Of a stretch of DNA of 64,000 bases, positions 24,850-38,020 are shown in pieces. The DNA lies in NCBI RefSeq assembly GCF_031755915.1, contig NC_083381.1:1748501-1812500 (forward strand). The letters run 5' to 3'. A program made the position numbers and the translations under genes. Position 1 is the first letter of the stretch. Every line of letters begins with the position of its first letter. The DNA comes from Ziziphus jujuba (taxonomy: Eukaryota > Streptophyta > Magnoliopsida > Rosales > Rhamnaceae). The notes under the pieces are model-generated. The model was not told the origin of the DNA. It did not search any database and saw nothing but the letters and a program-made list of their open reading frames with translations.

Positions 24850-25420
24850 TTACCCTTATTTGCCTTTATTATTATTATTATTATTGTTGTTGTTGTTATT
24901 AATATTGTTATTATTTATTTATTATTATTGTTATTGGTTGTTATTATTATGATTATTATGATCATCATTATTAGTAATATTGTTATTGTTATTATTATTA
25001 TTATATTTGTTATTATTATTTATCATGATTATTTTTATTGTTATTTTCATTATTTATTATTATTACCATTATTATTTTTATTATCACTATTTTTATTATT
25101 ATTATTTAATCATTGTTATTGTTGTTAATTATTATTATAGTTGTTATTATTAATTGTTGTAATTATTATTATTGTTATTAATATTTTTATTGTTATTATT
25201 ATTGTTTTATTCATTATTGCTATCATTAGTTTAACTTGTTTTTATTATTATCATTATAATTTTTATTGTTACTATCATTTATTATTATTATTATTAAACG
25301 GTAGCCTTTGGTCAAGTATCACAGCCTACGGGCAATAACGATATACTATTATTATCATTATTATCATTAATATAATAATTATTATTATTGTTATTGTGGT
25401 TGTTGTTTTGTTACCCTTCT
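24850..25420 (+). repeat. Long imperfect ATT/TTG-rich low-complexity tract
   Basis: About 570 bp consist almost only of ATT, GTT and ATC triplets, interrupted by one ordinary stretch near 25298-25345. Frames at 24928-25338 are Ile/Val/Leu translations of this tract, not genes. Confidence 0.8.
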
Positions 25421-26946
25421 TCTACATTACGCATTGATATATTTTTAAATGATATTGAAATGTACGATACTAAGTGTGTGGTATGGGCGGACACAAAAGG
25501 TAAAGGTATTTGTGTTTTATTTAAATATACCTGTACTTCTTTTTATATATAGAAGTCTTAAAATTTTATGAAATCTATTGTAATAAAGTGGGAGGAATAA
25601 GGTGGTATGATATATGAGTGTGTTTTTGTGCAAGGAAGTTTTAGAGCATGCTCAACCCTTAGGGGAGATACTGTTGGATTTTTCGTAGAACGGTCTGATA
25701 GATATTTATCTGGGATCAGAGCTTATCTAGGGTTTCAGAAAAGGATCCTAGATGGGTTTCCTGAAACCTAATATATACCATAAATATTATTTAGATATTA
25801 AATATGATCTCCCAAGATATTAGAATACCCTTAGTATTCTAAAGTGATTTTTACTACTTGAGGTTTCAAACTTTGACTTCAGAGAAGTCTAGCTATACAG
25901 TAACCCGAGTAGTCTCTTGCAAGAATTTGGGGTTTCCCAATTATACCCAATTTCATGAAATTAAATATTTCATTAACCTCTATATTGATTACTAGGAACC
26001 TAATAAGGATTCATTCGAAAAACTTCCTACGCAGACCCATTTTTATATTAATTAATAAAATTCAGTAAAAAATGGTAAAATTTTAAATATTGAACCAAAA
26101 TTAGCAAACTATATACCAAATGAAAGTTTGAAAGGCAATGATTAAGGATATTTAGCTCAAATGAACCCAACTCACCACCGATGGTTGAAAAGTTTTGGTT
26201 AAATTTCAAATTGATATAACTTTCAATCGACTTGGACTTTGGAAGAACGAAGGCCATATTTAGAATTAGGGGGTTCAAAATAGGGAGGATAGAGATATAG
26301 ATAAGATTGGGTTGGTTGAAAAATGGTCGAATCGCTAGAAGAGGAAAAACATGCCATAGCCGGATTCAGAAGCCTGATCTGGGTGCTTTGCTAACTGGCC
26401 GGCAATGAAATTTAACGACCAAGGTCACTGGCAACTGAGCTTTACTACAACTGGTGTGTGTCACAATTGGGTTGTCAGGACCCGTCCAAAATTCCTCACC
26501 GGAACCCTAGACAAGCCCTAATCCTAGGAAAACCCTACCGGACCCTCCAATGGAAAATCTGGCAGAATCTCCCCTAAGGGTTGGACTTACCACAAATTTT
26601 TTGCACTGAAAACACACTTCTAAATTCATCCCCTTATTCCTCCCACATTACTACAAGTTGATTCCACAAATTTACAGCCCTCCAAAATGAATAACAGTAA
26701 TCCAGTGCATAATTATTACATAAATGTCCGAGACAGTATACAGAGCTACATGAAGTGCTATTAAGCATAGAATACAACAAGGATGAAAGAAATATTACAA
26801 TTGAAATAAATGAAGACAAAGGTAACTTCTCGAACTGAGACAGCGACAGAGATTAGGTTGGCTCCGGAAGAACGTCCACCACCCTTGCACCTAAGGGAAC
26901 GGAATTTAAAAATATAAGATGCTAATCATCTCAGTGAGTGATCCGA

Positions 26947-29819
26947 TGTCAGGACCCGTCCAGAATTCCTCCCCGGAACCCTAGACAAGCCCTGATCCCA
27001 GGGAAATACCACCGAACCTTCAAACAGAAAATCCAGCAGCACCTTCCCTAAGGGTAGGACTTACCAAAAATTACCTGCACTGAAAACACACTTCTATATT
27101 CATCCCCTTATTCCTCCCACAATACTACAAATTGATTCCACAATTTTGCAGCACTTCACAAGAATAACAGTAATCCAGTGCACAAATAAAACATAAGTGT
27201 CCAGAATAGTATACAGAGCTTCATGAAGTGCTATTCAATAGAAAATAAAACAAAGAAGAAAGAAATATTACAACTGAAATAACGAGTACAAAGGTACTTC
27301 TCGAAACACGATAGCGGCGGAGAATTGGTTCGCTTCGGAAGAACGTCTACCACCCCTTGCACCTAAGGGAACGGAATTTAAAAACGTGAGATGCTAATCA
27401 TCTTAGTGAGCAACCCTACCTACTGAACACTTTTAATAATAATAATAACAAATAAAGGAATTTAATTAATACCGGCAATTAAATAGGTAAATAAATTATA
27501 GCAGTTGAAAATAATAATTCTCTCAAAACTCTCACTAATCACTCCGTTGGAAATGTTCCCTTTTTAAAACATTTTCACAAAACCCGATAATCTTATTTCC
27601 CGAAAATCAAGGGACCAAACAATTTAATAAACAATAAATAAATAAATACCCCAATGCAATTAAAATGTAAATAAATATAATAAATAACTTTTGAACACTT
27701 TGGGGTTTGAAACTTTATCTGAAAATTACACTTGACGCACCACATCATATACCGGTGATGCCCTCCGATACCCAGCATCCTGAGCACCGACTGGTAGGGA
27801 GATTAAAGAAAAAAACTTGCAAACGGCACTTCGGCGTCCCGACAGTACCGCTGCTGAAACCGTCATCCCGGCCAAGGAGGGGGAGCGGCTGTGGCCAATA
27901 TCAAACTTGCCTGCCCAAGGTCCAATAGCAACTCACGGGAGACATAATACTTGCACGTTGACCACATATACATACAACAGAACACCAATACTGTATGAAT
28001 GCGTCTAAAATAATTATTAAATCAACCGTACCGTTCTTCCAAAAATTACCGTGGGAAATATACCAATTTGCACATTTACCATCCCACATATTTTCATTTA
28101 ACAACCCGGTACGAAAACATCGATAACAGTAAAATACTAATTTTCCAACAAATAAAATACCATGGGCATAATTATAAAAATTAAACCACCAATTTAAACA
28201 AATATTTTCATAAAATATTTAAACCAATTATGCCCGAAATAATATTAAAACCACATACAATTTATTACTGAAAATACCTTGCTCATGCATAATAATTAAA
28301 ATTAAATCACGATAAAATAATAATTAAAGTGCACCACATGAGCATAATTCAAATACCAATTAAACACCAATTAAATATAATTAATTGCCCCAAAATATTT
28401 TTAAAGGTGGGTCACTCACCTTAAGCGCGTATATCAGCTAAGATCCTCCGCAGGATCAACTCCACTAATCGCACGTGCACCTAAAACAGCCACAGTACAC
28501 CAACCAAAAATATTAATATTTTAATCGAGTAACTCCCAAATGGGTACCCGGGGAGCGACCACAAACGACAACTAAAAATTACGAGTGATATACCGAATCG
28601 AAGCTTAAGTGATGAGGATCACGGATTCGGTCTTACTTTCCGAAGATCAGACCCGAGGTGACCGAAATCTCGCCGGAAAGCTTTCGGGATTCGACTCCTC
28701 AATCTACCAAGCCGTCTCGAATTGGAGGAAAAGGACGCCGGATTTGGATTCAGAGGGTCGGAATTAGTGGACAAGGACCAGCGGTGCAACTGGATACTCG
28801 CCGGAACAGTGACTTCCGGTGAGCCACCGCGGTCACCGGCAACCGTCGCCGGCGGCGGTGCGTGCGGTGGCCGTTGGCTGAGATTTTTGGGTGTTTTGTA
28901 GATTGAGGGGAGAGGATTCCAATGGGACTGGCGACGAGGTAAACGGAGGCCGGACGGCGGAGAGATCGGGGTTTGAAGATTTTCGGTGCCTCGCCGGAAA
29001 ATGCTCCAATCCCGGCGAGTCGGAGGTCCGGTGGCCATGAAATTTGGTGGGTAGGCTGGAATTGCCACGGTGAGGGACCGGTCAGGCGCGTGTGGCTTAA
29101 AAGTGGCCGGAAATGGGTCAACGGCGGTGGAGGGGAAAATCGCCGCCGAGCTTCGCCGGCTCAGTCTGGGCACGTCCGGCGATCGACGGTCGTGAAATTT
29201 CAGGATTCGGTAGGAAATGGGAAGGCGCTCCCGTCTAGCCAGTGCGTGTAGCAAGGATCGGCCAGAAAATTGAACGATTTACGACGGCCGGTCGTTTCTC
29301 TCTCTCTCTCTCTCTCTCTCCTCTCTCTCTTTCTCTTTCCTCCCCGGCGTTTTTGCCAAATAAAAGCCACGTGGACCAATCAGGTAACGACACGTGGCAT
29401 TACTGTGCACTTAAGCCAGATATAATAAAATATTACGATATCCGGCGAACTTCAAACATCCATAACTTTTTAACCAGATTTCCAATTTAAGCGTGCCGCT
29501 AGTCTATGAACTCGTATCGACGAGTACTTTACAACCGTACCAAAGTCAAAACTAAATTACACAACAATAAAAAGTCAACTCCCGGCACCTTTTGGACAGT
29601 TTGCACATCGACTTGTTTTGCCCATAACTTTCAAACCGTAGCTCCGTTTTCGACGTGCTACTAGTCTATGAATTCGGGGCATCATGCACTTCACCACAGT
29701 ACCATGGTCAACTAGAAATTTCAAACTGAAATAAAAAGTCAACTTTTGACCCACTCAGTCAACGGTCAACCTCGGTCAATGTGCACGAATTCCGATGTGG
29801 TTTGGGACGGGGTGTTACA
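26947..29819 (-). mobile_element. LTR copy B nested in A
   Basis: A 2,873-bp unit from TGTCAGGACCCGTCC to GGGACGGGGTGTTACA with no internal coding region. It interrupts copy A at the GTGAGTGACCCTATC site known uninterrupted in copy G. A clean target duplication is not visible (ATCCGA left, CCCTA right). It contains the cassette (27734-28005) and a GC-rich segment (about 28620-29260) whose frames on both strands are shadows of GC-rich LTR sequence. A CT tract lies at 29298-29335. Confidence 0.8.
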
Positions 29820-31157
29820 CCCTATCTACTGAACACTTTTAATATTAATAGTATAATAAATAAAGGAACTTAATTAATACCAACAATTAAATAAATAAAT
29901 AATAATAAACAATTGAAGTAATAATTTCTCTCAAAACCCTCACTATTCACTCCGTTGGAAATGTTCCCTTTTTAAAACATTTTCACAAAATCTGTTATTC
30001 GTATTTCCAGAAAACCAAGGGATCAATTAATTTAATAAATAATAATTAAATAACCCAAATATAAGTAAAATGTAATAAAATATAATAAATACTTTTTGAA
30101 CACTTTAGGGTTTGAAATTTCTGTTCGAAAATTTATACTTAACGCACCACACCATATACCAGTGATGCCCTCCGATACCCAGCGTCCCGAGCACCGACTG
30201 GCGGGGAGGTTAAAGAGAAAAACTTGCATACGACGCTTCGGCGTCTCGGCAGCGCCGCTGTTGAAACCGTCATCCCGGCCACGGAGGGGGGCAGCTGATG
30301 CGCAATATATAAGACTTGCCTGCCCTCGGTCCAATGGCAACTCACGGGAGACATAATAACTTGCGCGCTAATCCACATATACAGCCAGAACACCAATACT
30401 GTATGAGTGCGTCTAAAACCAATTATTAAATTTCTTATTATCGTACCGATTTTCTAAAAATCACCGTGGGAATTATACCAGTTTTCAAATTCACCATCCC
30501 ACATTTTCCTTTAACATTTCCGGTACGAAACCATCGATAACAATATACCAATAATTTTTCTCGTAGCACAAAGTCCATCAAATAATATTCCACGGGCATA
30601 ATTATCAAATTTGAAATCACCAATTTAAACAAATATTTTCCTTAAAATATTTAAAAATCAAATTATGCCCAAAATAATATTAAAACCACATATACAATCA
30701 ATTAAATGAAACCACCTTACTCATGCGTGATAAATACAATTAAATCATAATAATAATAAAAAATCCATTAATAAACCAAATTTTCATTTAGCGGCAATAA
30801 ACATATACGTACTTATAAAATAATATTTTTCCACAATTATAATTAAATTTCCACCACATGAGCATAATTCCAGATATCAATTTAACACCAAATAAATATA
30901 ATTAATCACCCCAAAATAGTTTTCAAGGTGGGTCACTCACCTTAAGCACGTATATCAATCAAGATCCTCCGCAGGATCAACTCCACTACCCACACATGCA
31001 CCTAAAACATCCACCATACACCAAACCAAATATATTAATATTTTAATCGGGTAACACCCAAATGGGTACCCGGGGAGCGAACATGAACGACAACCAAAAT
31101 TGACGAGTAATATACCGAATCGAAGCTTGAGTGACAAGGATTACGAATCCGGTCTTA

Positions 31158-33333
31158 TGTCAGGATCCGTCCAGAATTCCTCCCCGGAACCCTAGACTAG
31201 CCCTGATCCCACGAAAATACCACCAAACCTTCCAACGGAAAATCCAGCAGCATCTCCCCTAAGGGTAGGACTTACCAAAAATTACCTGCACTGAAAACAC
31301 ACTTCTCTATTCACCCCCTTATTCCTCCCGCAAAACTACAAGTTGTTCCACAATTTACAGCATTTCACAACAATAACAGCAGCCCAGTGCATAAATAAAA
31401 CATAAGTGCCCAAATAGTATACAGAGCTTTATGAAGTGCTAATCAACAGAAATACAACAAAGATGAAAGAAATAATACAACTGAAATGAATGAGTACAAA
31501 GGTACTTCTCAAAACACGATAGCAGCGGAAAAATTGGTTAGCTCCGGAAGAACATCTACCACCTTTTGCACCTAAGGGAACGGAACTTAAAAATGTGAGA
31601 TGCTAATCATCTCAATGAGTGACCCTAACTGCTGAACACTTTTAATGATAATAATAATAATAATATAACAAATAAGGGAATTGAATTAATACCAACAATT
31701 AATAAATAAATAATAACAGTTGGAAATGATAATTTTCCCTCAAAACTCTCACCAATCACTCTGTTGGAAATGTTCCCTTTTTAAAACGATTTCACAAAAC
31801 CCGATATTCGTACTTCCCGAAAACCAAGGGATCAACATTTGATAAACAATAAATAAATAAATACCCCAATATATAATTAAAATGTAATAAATTATAATAA
31901 ACAAAATTTTGAACACCTTTGGGGTTTGAAACTTATTTGAAAATTACACTTGACGCATCACACCATATACCGGTGATGCCCTCCGATACCCAGCGTCCTG
32001 AGCACCGACTGGTGGGGAGATTAAAGAGAGAAACTTGCAAACGGCACTTCGGCATCCCGACAGTACCGCTGCTAAACCATCATCCCGGCCAAGGAGGGGG
32101 GCGGCTGTGGCCAATAACAAACTTGCCTGCCCACGGTCCAATGGCAACTCATGGGTGAAATAATAATACTTGCGCGCTGAACCACATATACATATACCAG
32201 AACACCAATACTGTATGAATGCGTCTAAAATAATTATTAAACCAACTGTACCGTTTTCCAAACTCACCGTGGGAAATATACCAAAATTTCTCAATTACCA
32301 TCCCACATATTTTTATTTAACAAACGGTACGGAAATATCGATAACAAATAAACCATAATTTTCTAGTAACACGAGGTTCAACAATTAAAATACCGCGGGC
32401 ATAATTTATACAATTTAAACAAATATTTTCATAAAATATTTAACCCAATTATGCTCGAAAATAATACTTAAAACCTCGTACGATTATTACCGAAATATAC
32501 TTTGCTCATGCATAATAAATAAATTAAATCACAATAAAACCATAATTAAATTGTACCACATGAGCATAATTTAAATACCAATTAAACATAATTAATTGCT
32601 CAAAATATTTTTGAAGGTGAAGGGGTCAATCGGCGGTGGCCGGAAAAATCACCGCCGATCTTCGCCGCCTCGATCCGGGCGCGTCCGGCCGCCAACGACT
32701 GTGAAATTTTGGGGTTTTGCCGGAAATGGGGAGAGGATTCCATCTGGCCGGTGCGTGTAAGGTGAATCGGCTAGAAAATTTAAAAATTCCGACGGTCGGT
32801 CGGTCTTTCTCTCTCTCTCTCTCCTCTCTCTCTTTCTCTCTCTTCCCCGAGATTTTTGTCAAATAAAAGCCACCGTGTGATACTGTTCATTCCACGTGGA
32901 CCAATTAGGTGATGACACATGGCGTCATTGTGCACTTAAGCCAGATAAAATAAAATATTACGGTATCCGGCGAACTTCAAACGTCCATAACTTTTTAACC
33001 AAACGTCCGATTTAAGCGTGCCGCTAGTCTATGAACTCGTATCGATAAGTACTTTACAACCATACAAGAGTTAAAACAAAATTACACCACAAGAAAAAGT
33101 CAATTCTCGGCACATTTTGGACTGTTTGCACCTCAACTTATTTTGCCCATAACTTTTAAACCGTAACTCTGTTTTCGACGTGGTACTAGTCTACGAACTC
33201 GGGGCATCGTGCACTTCGCCACGGTACCTTGTTCAACTAGAAATTCCAACTGGGGTAAAAAGTCAACTTTTAACCCGCTCGATCAACGGTCAACGTGCAG
33301 GGATTCCGGTGCGATTTGGGACGGGGTGTTACA
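31158..33333 (-). mobile_element. LTR copy C nested in A, with internal deletion
   Basis: A 2,176-bp unit TGTCAGGATCCGTCC...GGGACGGGGTGTTACA with a perfect 5-bp duplication, TCTTA at 31153-31157 and 33334-33338. Relative to copy B about 0.7 kb is missing near 32620, where the AAATATTTTTGAAGGTG text jumps into the GC-rich segment. Cassette at 31952-32225. No coding region. Confidence 0.85.
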
Positions 33334-35034
33334 TCTTACTTCCCGGAGATCGGACCCAAGGTGGCCGGAATCTCGTCGGAAAGCTTTCAGGATTCAACTC
33401 TTTGATTCTCTCAAACCATCGCGAATTGGAGGAAAAGGAGACCGGATTTGGATTCAAGGGGTCAGAATTAGTGGAGAGGGACCAGAGACGGGACTGGATA
33501 CTCGCCGGAATAGGAATTTCTCCAGCGAGCCGTCGACGTCACCGACAACTGTCACCGTCGGGGGTGCGTGCGGTGGCTGGTGGCTGAGATTTTTAGAGGT
33601 TTTGCAGATCGAAGGGAGAGGGTCTCAACGGTACCGGCGGTGACAAGAATGGAGGCCGGAATGTGGAGATCTCGGCCGTTGAAGGAATTGGCGTCGCCGC
33701 GGAGAAAGCCCCGATCCGGGCGCGTCGCCTGTCGGTTGGCCGTGAAATTTTGGGGTTTGGCTGGGAATGGAGAGGCGCTCCTGTCTGGCCAGCGCGTGTG
33801 GCAAGAATCAGCCAAAAAAATTTGCAACTCCGATGGCCAGCGATTTTCTCTCTCCCTCTCTCTCTCCTCTCTCTCTTTCTCTCTCCTCCCCCGTCATATT
33901 GCCAAATAAAAGCCACCGTGGGTGACACTGTTCACCCACATGGACCTCTCAGATGTCGACATGTGGCATCACTGTGCACTTAAGCCAGATATAATAAAAT
34001 ATTACGGTATTCGGAAAACTTCACATGTCCATAACTTTTTAACCAGATGTGCAATTTAAGCATGCCACTAGTCTATGAACTCGTATCGACGAGTACTTTA
34101 CAACCATATGAAATTCAAAATAAAATTCTAAAACTATAAAAAGTCAACTTTCGGCACCTTTTGGACAGTTTGCACCTCGACTTGTTTTACCCCTAACTTT
34201 CAAACCATAGCTCCATTTTCGACGTGCTACTAGTCTACGAACTTAGGGCATCATGTACTTCGCCACGGTACCACGGTCAACTAGAAATTTCAACTGGAAC
34301 AAAAAGTCAACTTTTAACCCACTCGGTCAACGGTCAACCTCGGTCAACGTGTGAGAATTCCGATGTGGTTTGGGACGGGGTGTTACAGGGTGGCTAGAAA
34401 ATGGTCAATTCCGGCCAACCCAAAAGAGAGAGAGAGAGAGAGAGAAAGATAGTGTTAGTGTGTGTGTGTCTTCATGTGTGAGGAAAGAGAAGAAGGAAAA
34501 GAAAAAAGAAAGGAAACAAAGTTAGCCATGCATCATCGATAGATTGATGACATGTGGGCATCCATCAATGATATTTTCAAATATCCCTTGACACATTTTT
34601 TGATAAAAACTATCCAGTAAAGTATGTCCTAGAATAATAAGTATAAAATTACAGATCAATAACTTTTCAATTGTAGGTCCAATTAAGTGTATCATTAGTC
34701 TACAAACTCCCATCGATAGGTACCATATGATGGCTTAGAAGTTAAAGCCATAATTTATACAAATAAAAAGTCAACTTTTGCCTCGCTCGATTAGTTCGAA
34801 TCGTACCTTAATTTGATTATAACTTCTTTATCTCAACTCTGATTTTGGCATGCTGCTAGTCTGCGAACTAGGATCAACACATACTTTGCTATGATGCCTC
34901 GGTCAAAGAGAAATTTTTCTCGTGGCAAAAAATAATTGTGGGAACCACTTGGACAGCCCCAATCAACTTCGATCAAACTTAGTCGAAAATCAAAATTTAA
35001 ATTGGAGCATTTCTTGGATCGGGGTATTATCACA

Positions 35035-37344
35035 TATAATTGTATTTATTAACAGTATTTATTGATTAACTAAAAATAATTATTTTACATAATATTATTT
35101 CAAAAGTTTATAAATATGTCAAATAGATCATTCAATACAAATTATTCAAGTAAAAATAGCTTCTTTCACTTTTGTATTAGTAATTCAGTATTCAAGTTCC
35201 AAAAATTAAAATTTTAAATCAACATAATCCCAAAAGTAATGAATCCAAACTTAAAAGAAAATGTATAAGAGTCTGCTTTTCAAAAATAATATAAACACAT
35301 GTCAATAATCAAGTATATAAAGACAAACTCTAAAGTTTCTAATTCTGGCTCAGATAGCAAAAAATGCAAAAGGATAAAATTTGAAAAATCAAAACTAAAT
35401 CTAAAAAAAAAAAATTGTTGGTAGGTGACTCAAAGTGCAGAATGTTCGTTGATTTTCATAGTTTCTAGAATCAATCCAGTTTTGAAACATCATTAAGTTT
35501 AGAGGTGGAAAAAGTGGTCGAAATAGATTTTGTATGAATGAGACAGAAAACAGTTTTTCATTTAGATTAAAAAAAAGATAAATAAAAGAAAATAATAAAT
35601 ATTTATTTTTTATTATCTGATACCATAAAAATATAAAGCTAGAAAACCTTTTTCCCACCCAAAATTCGCCTAACTCTAATAGCCATATATCCATGGGTCA
35701 TCTAAATTCAAAACCTAACAAAAATGGGATAAACCTGTCAGCTCGAACATACAATCACTTAAACCATAATAACTTTCTTTAAAAAACTCAAAAAATCAAT
35801 CCATAAAATTCCATGGAAAACTTACTTCTAGGGCTAATGTCCATAACTTAGGGATTCCATAATTCCTCCTATAGCCTTCTAGAGAAATTCAGGAAGTTGA
35901 CCTATCTGTATAGATTTGACCCAAAACTGCTCTTAAGCTTTACTTGGTTTTGAAGTCATTAAAACACCTATCATAAAGAGCCACTTTTACACTCTTTTCC
36001 ACCTCAACAAATTTAATTTCTAGCCATACATAAATAAATAAGAGTGAAAGACCATCATACCCTATTATGTATTAATAGGTGAGGTCAAAATCATTTTTTA
36101 CATGTTCACAAACAATAGCATACACAAACCATTCCAAAGTAAATTGTGCTAAATAAATTCAATAATAACTTGTACTTCATATTTTAGGACCTACAAAAAT
36201 GGTGGATCTTACAACAATTGACTGAGCATGCTCCAGATCAACCCAATTGTATCCATATCATTAATGACCAAATAATTAATATCCATAATCCATATCTATA
36301 AATGAGACCGAGTAACCTCCAAGGCCTACACCATAATCCAAATACTAGACCGAGTAAGCTCCACATCTAAACCAAATCCATATCAAAATCAGAATTCTCA
36401 AAAAATCAAATCCATAATATCATAAATCAATTCCTGTATCAATTAAAAATGGGTAACAATGCCAAAATGTTTAAGTAAAACAATACATTTTTGAAAGAGT
36501 TCCCAAAGTCCACATTTCCAAAACCAAAAATATCGATATGTAGAAACCAAGTACTTTTTAAATAACACTCCCAAAACCATAGCTTTGCAAAAAAAAAGTC
36601 CTTTTCCAATACTTCAAGTATCAAAATCATTATATGGAAAATATGCCAAATGCAAATGTGATGCAAGATAAACCCATTCATATTTTCCCAAGTCCAATAA
36701 TACTTCCATAAAATATTGTAGCTCCAAAAATACTTAATGCATCACCAATATTTATATATAAAAATAAAAATATAGATAATAGAGTTTTAGGAAAATAGTA
36801 CGACTCAACTTTAAAAGAAATTTAAATTAATTCACTCCCCAAAACTATATTTCCCAATAAAAATACAACTTGCACAAGTAAAGATTTTGAAATAACATGC
36901 TTCATTTCCCAATAAAAATACAACTTGCACAAGTAAAGATTTTGAAATAAGATGCTTCAATATATAAAAATGCAATAATCCTAATAAAAATTTCCATTCA
37001 CAAATCCAAGTTCAATGAAATAAATTCCAATAAATCAAAGAATCAAAATATGCTCCAATGCATTCTATGCGTGACGTATGATAAGAAATAATAATTTTTA
37101 GGAAAAATAGTCCCACTCAAAGGCTTAGCCTTCTAAAAACTAATCCAAAAATGATCTGCCTCGCCAATGTATTTCGGGTGTTTCATCTAGAATAAAATCA
37201 TAACTTCATTGAAACTCAATCAAAAAATCAAGCCATACATCTCCAAAACAATAATCCTTAAAGCCAACAAATTAAAACTCAAGGTCCAAAGACTAAAACC
37301 AAAAATGTAAAGAAGTAATCCTCAAGAGCTGAGGAGTTAAGAAC
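35035..37344. other. AT-rich DNA with eroded repeats, no gene
   Basis: Nothing with a reliable coding frame. Phrases such as GAGACCGAGTAACCTCCAAGG and ACTAGACCGAGTAAGCTCC (36305-36380) are a diverged local repeat. A 55-bp tandem repeat lies at 36849-36958. Confidence 0.4.
36849..36958. repeat. 55-bp tandem repeat, two copies
   Basis: Units 36849-36903 and 36904-36958 differ at only one visible position (C/G before ATGCTTC). The near-identity implies a recent duplication. Confidence 0.9.
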
Positions 37345-38020
37345 TGATGTGCATCGAATACTCAGGCTTGTGAATAAAGGAAGTAAGAAACAGCACCGTT
37401 TTGGTGTAATATGTTTATACAGTATTGAGAAGAACGACAATGTTTTAACTTGGTTTTAATGGTTTAAGTGGGACGGTGTCATATTGGCATGACGGTGGGT
37501 TTTTCAGGTTAACTGAATCACGTGCAAGCCATGTGAGTTGGTTATGGTGGTTATGTGAAGGATTAATTGCCATTGGTCCATGTCATTTAAAATGCCACAT
37601 CAGCAATAGCAACGATGTATGTATAACGGTCATCGTCTTCTTCTTGTTCACTTCTGGAATTTGCAGAGTTACAGAGCAAAGGTTGAGTTTGTTCTTCAGA
37701 GATTGAGAGAGAAAGTTAAGGCTTTTTTGTTTGTACAAATTCATCAAAGTGTTCTATAGGTGTAGGAACAATTTCTTTGTGAAATTGTTTAGAGTTGAGT
37801 TGAGTGAGGCTATATATGGGCTTACGAATTGGGTTGGGTGTTTTTTGAGTGATTCGCCATTATAGAACCTGTTAAGCTCTTGTTTTTCCTCATTTATCAA
37901 TAATAGCAGAAGCTCAGAACCTGAGTACGAGGACATAGGCAATTCTTTGGCCGAACCTCGTTAAATCGTGTTTGCATTTTATTGTTTTTATATTCCTCGT
38001 CCTTTCTGATTTCCACAACA
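37345..38020 (+). mobile_element. Candidate solo LTR, Ty1/copia-like
   Basis: The stretch has the feel of a copia LTR end: GAGAGAGAAAGTTAAGGC, TGAGTGAGGCTATATATGG, CTCATTTATCAATAATAGCAG, GAACCTCGTTAAATCGTG and finally CTGATTTCCACAACA. TG and CA termini were chosen at 37345 and 38020, but no target duplication is evident and no primer site follows. It could be an LTR remnant of another class. Confidence 0.35.

Larger units (their letters stand above)
21370..25766 (+). mobile_element. Long LTR copy E (probable solo LTR, Ty3/gypsy-like)
   Basis: This copy starts TGTAACACCCCGATCCC and ends CCTGAAA (family consensus CCTGACA). It is flanked by a perfect 5-bp duplication, CCTAA at 21365-21369 and 25767-25771. 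No gag, pol, primer-binding site or second LTR is seen, so a solo LTR left by recombination is the simplest reading; a non-autonomous element is the alternative. The TGTAACACCCCG start is common in plant gypsy LTRs, which is the basis for the superfamily guess. The copy is longer than the others because it contains a TRIM (22719-23136), microsatellites and a tandem duplication of an internal cassette (23927-24497). Its 3' part (25640-25766) matches the ends of the other copies. Confidence 0.75.
26473..34387 (-). mobile_element. LTR copy A, split by copies B and C
   Basis: On the + strand it begins TGTCAGGACCCGTCC and ends GGGACGGGGTGTTACA, i.e. it lies in reverse relative to the TGTAACACCCCG end. 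The flanks share GGGT (26469-26472 and 34388-34391). Its parts are 26473-26946, 29820-31157 and 33334-34387, together about 2.87 kb, almost exactly the length of copy B. The joins are in register with the homologous text of other copies (for example GAGTGA...CCTATCTACTGAAC and GGTCTTACTTCCCGG). Internal cassette at 30141-30413. No coding region. Confidence 0.8.
26100..35034 (-). mobile_element. Old diverged LTR copy D, split by copy A
   Basis: Sequence at about 26150-26472 matches the part of copy G around 49860-50100 (for example the words around CCATATTT and AAAATAGGG). The match resumes after copy A at 34388 (GGGTGGCTAGAAAATGG), continues through the stretch with CTAGTCTACAAACTCCCATCG and AAAAAGTCAACTTTTG, and ends GGATCGGGGTATTATCACA at 35034, a decayed form of GGGACGGGGTGTTACA. 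The left end cannot be placed. Divergence and its outer position make it the oldest copy of the nest. Confidence 0.55.

Noticed and set aside
24928..25338. Frames rich in Ile, Val and Leu that resemble membrane proteins
   Set aside because: They are translations of an ATT/GTT triplet tract.
28619..29254. Long minus-strand frame (211 aa), with smaller overlapping frames on both strands
   Set aside because: It lies wholly in the GC-rich part of LTR copy B; the matching parts of A, C, F, G and H do not conserve the frame, and the peptide is Pro/Arg-rich low complexity.
33180..33983. Overlapping frames of 106-144 aa on both strands
   Set aside because: They span the end of copy C and the GC-rich part of copy A, across a nested-insertion junction, so no single gene could use them.
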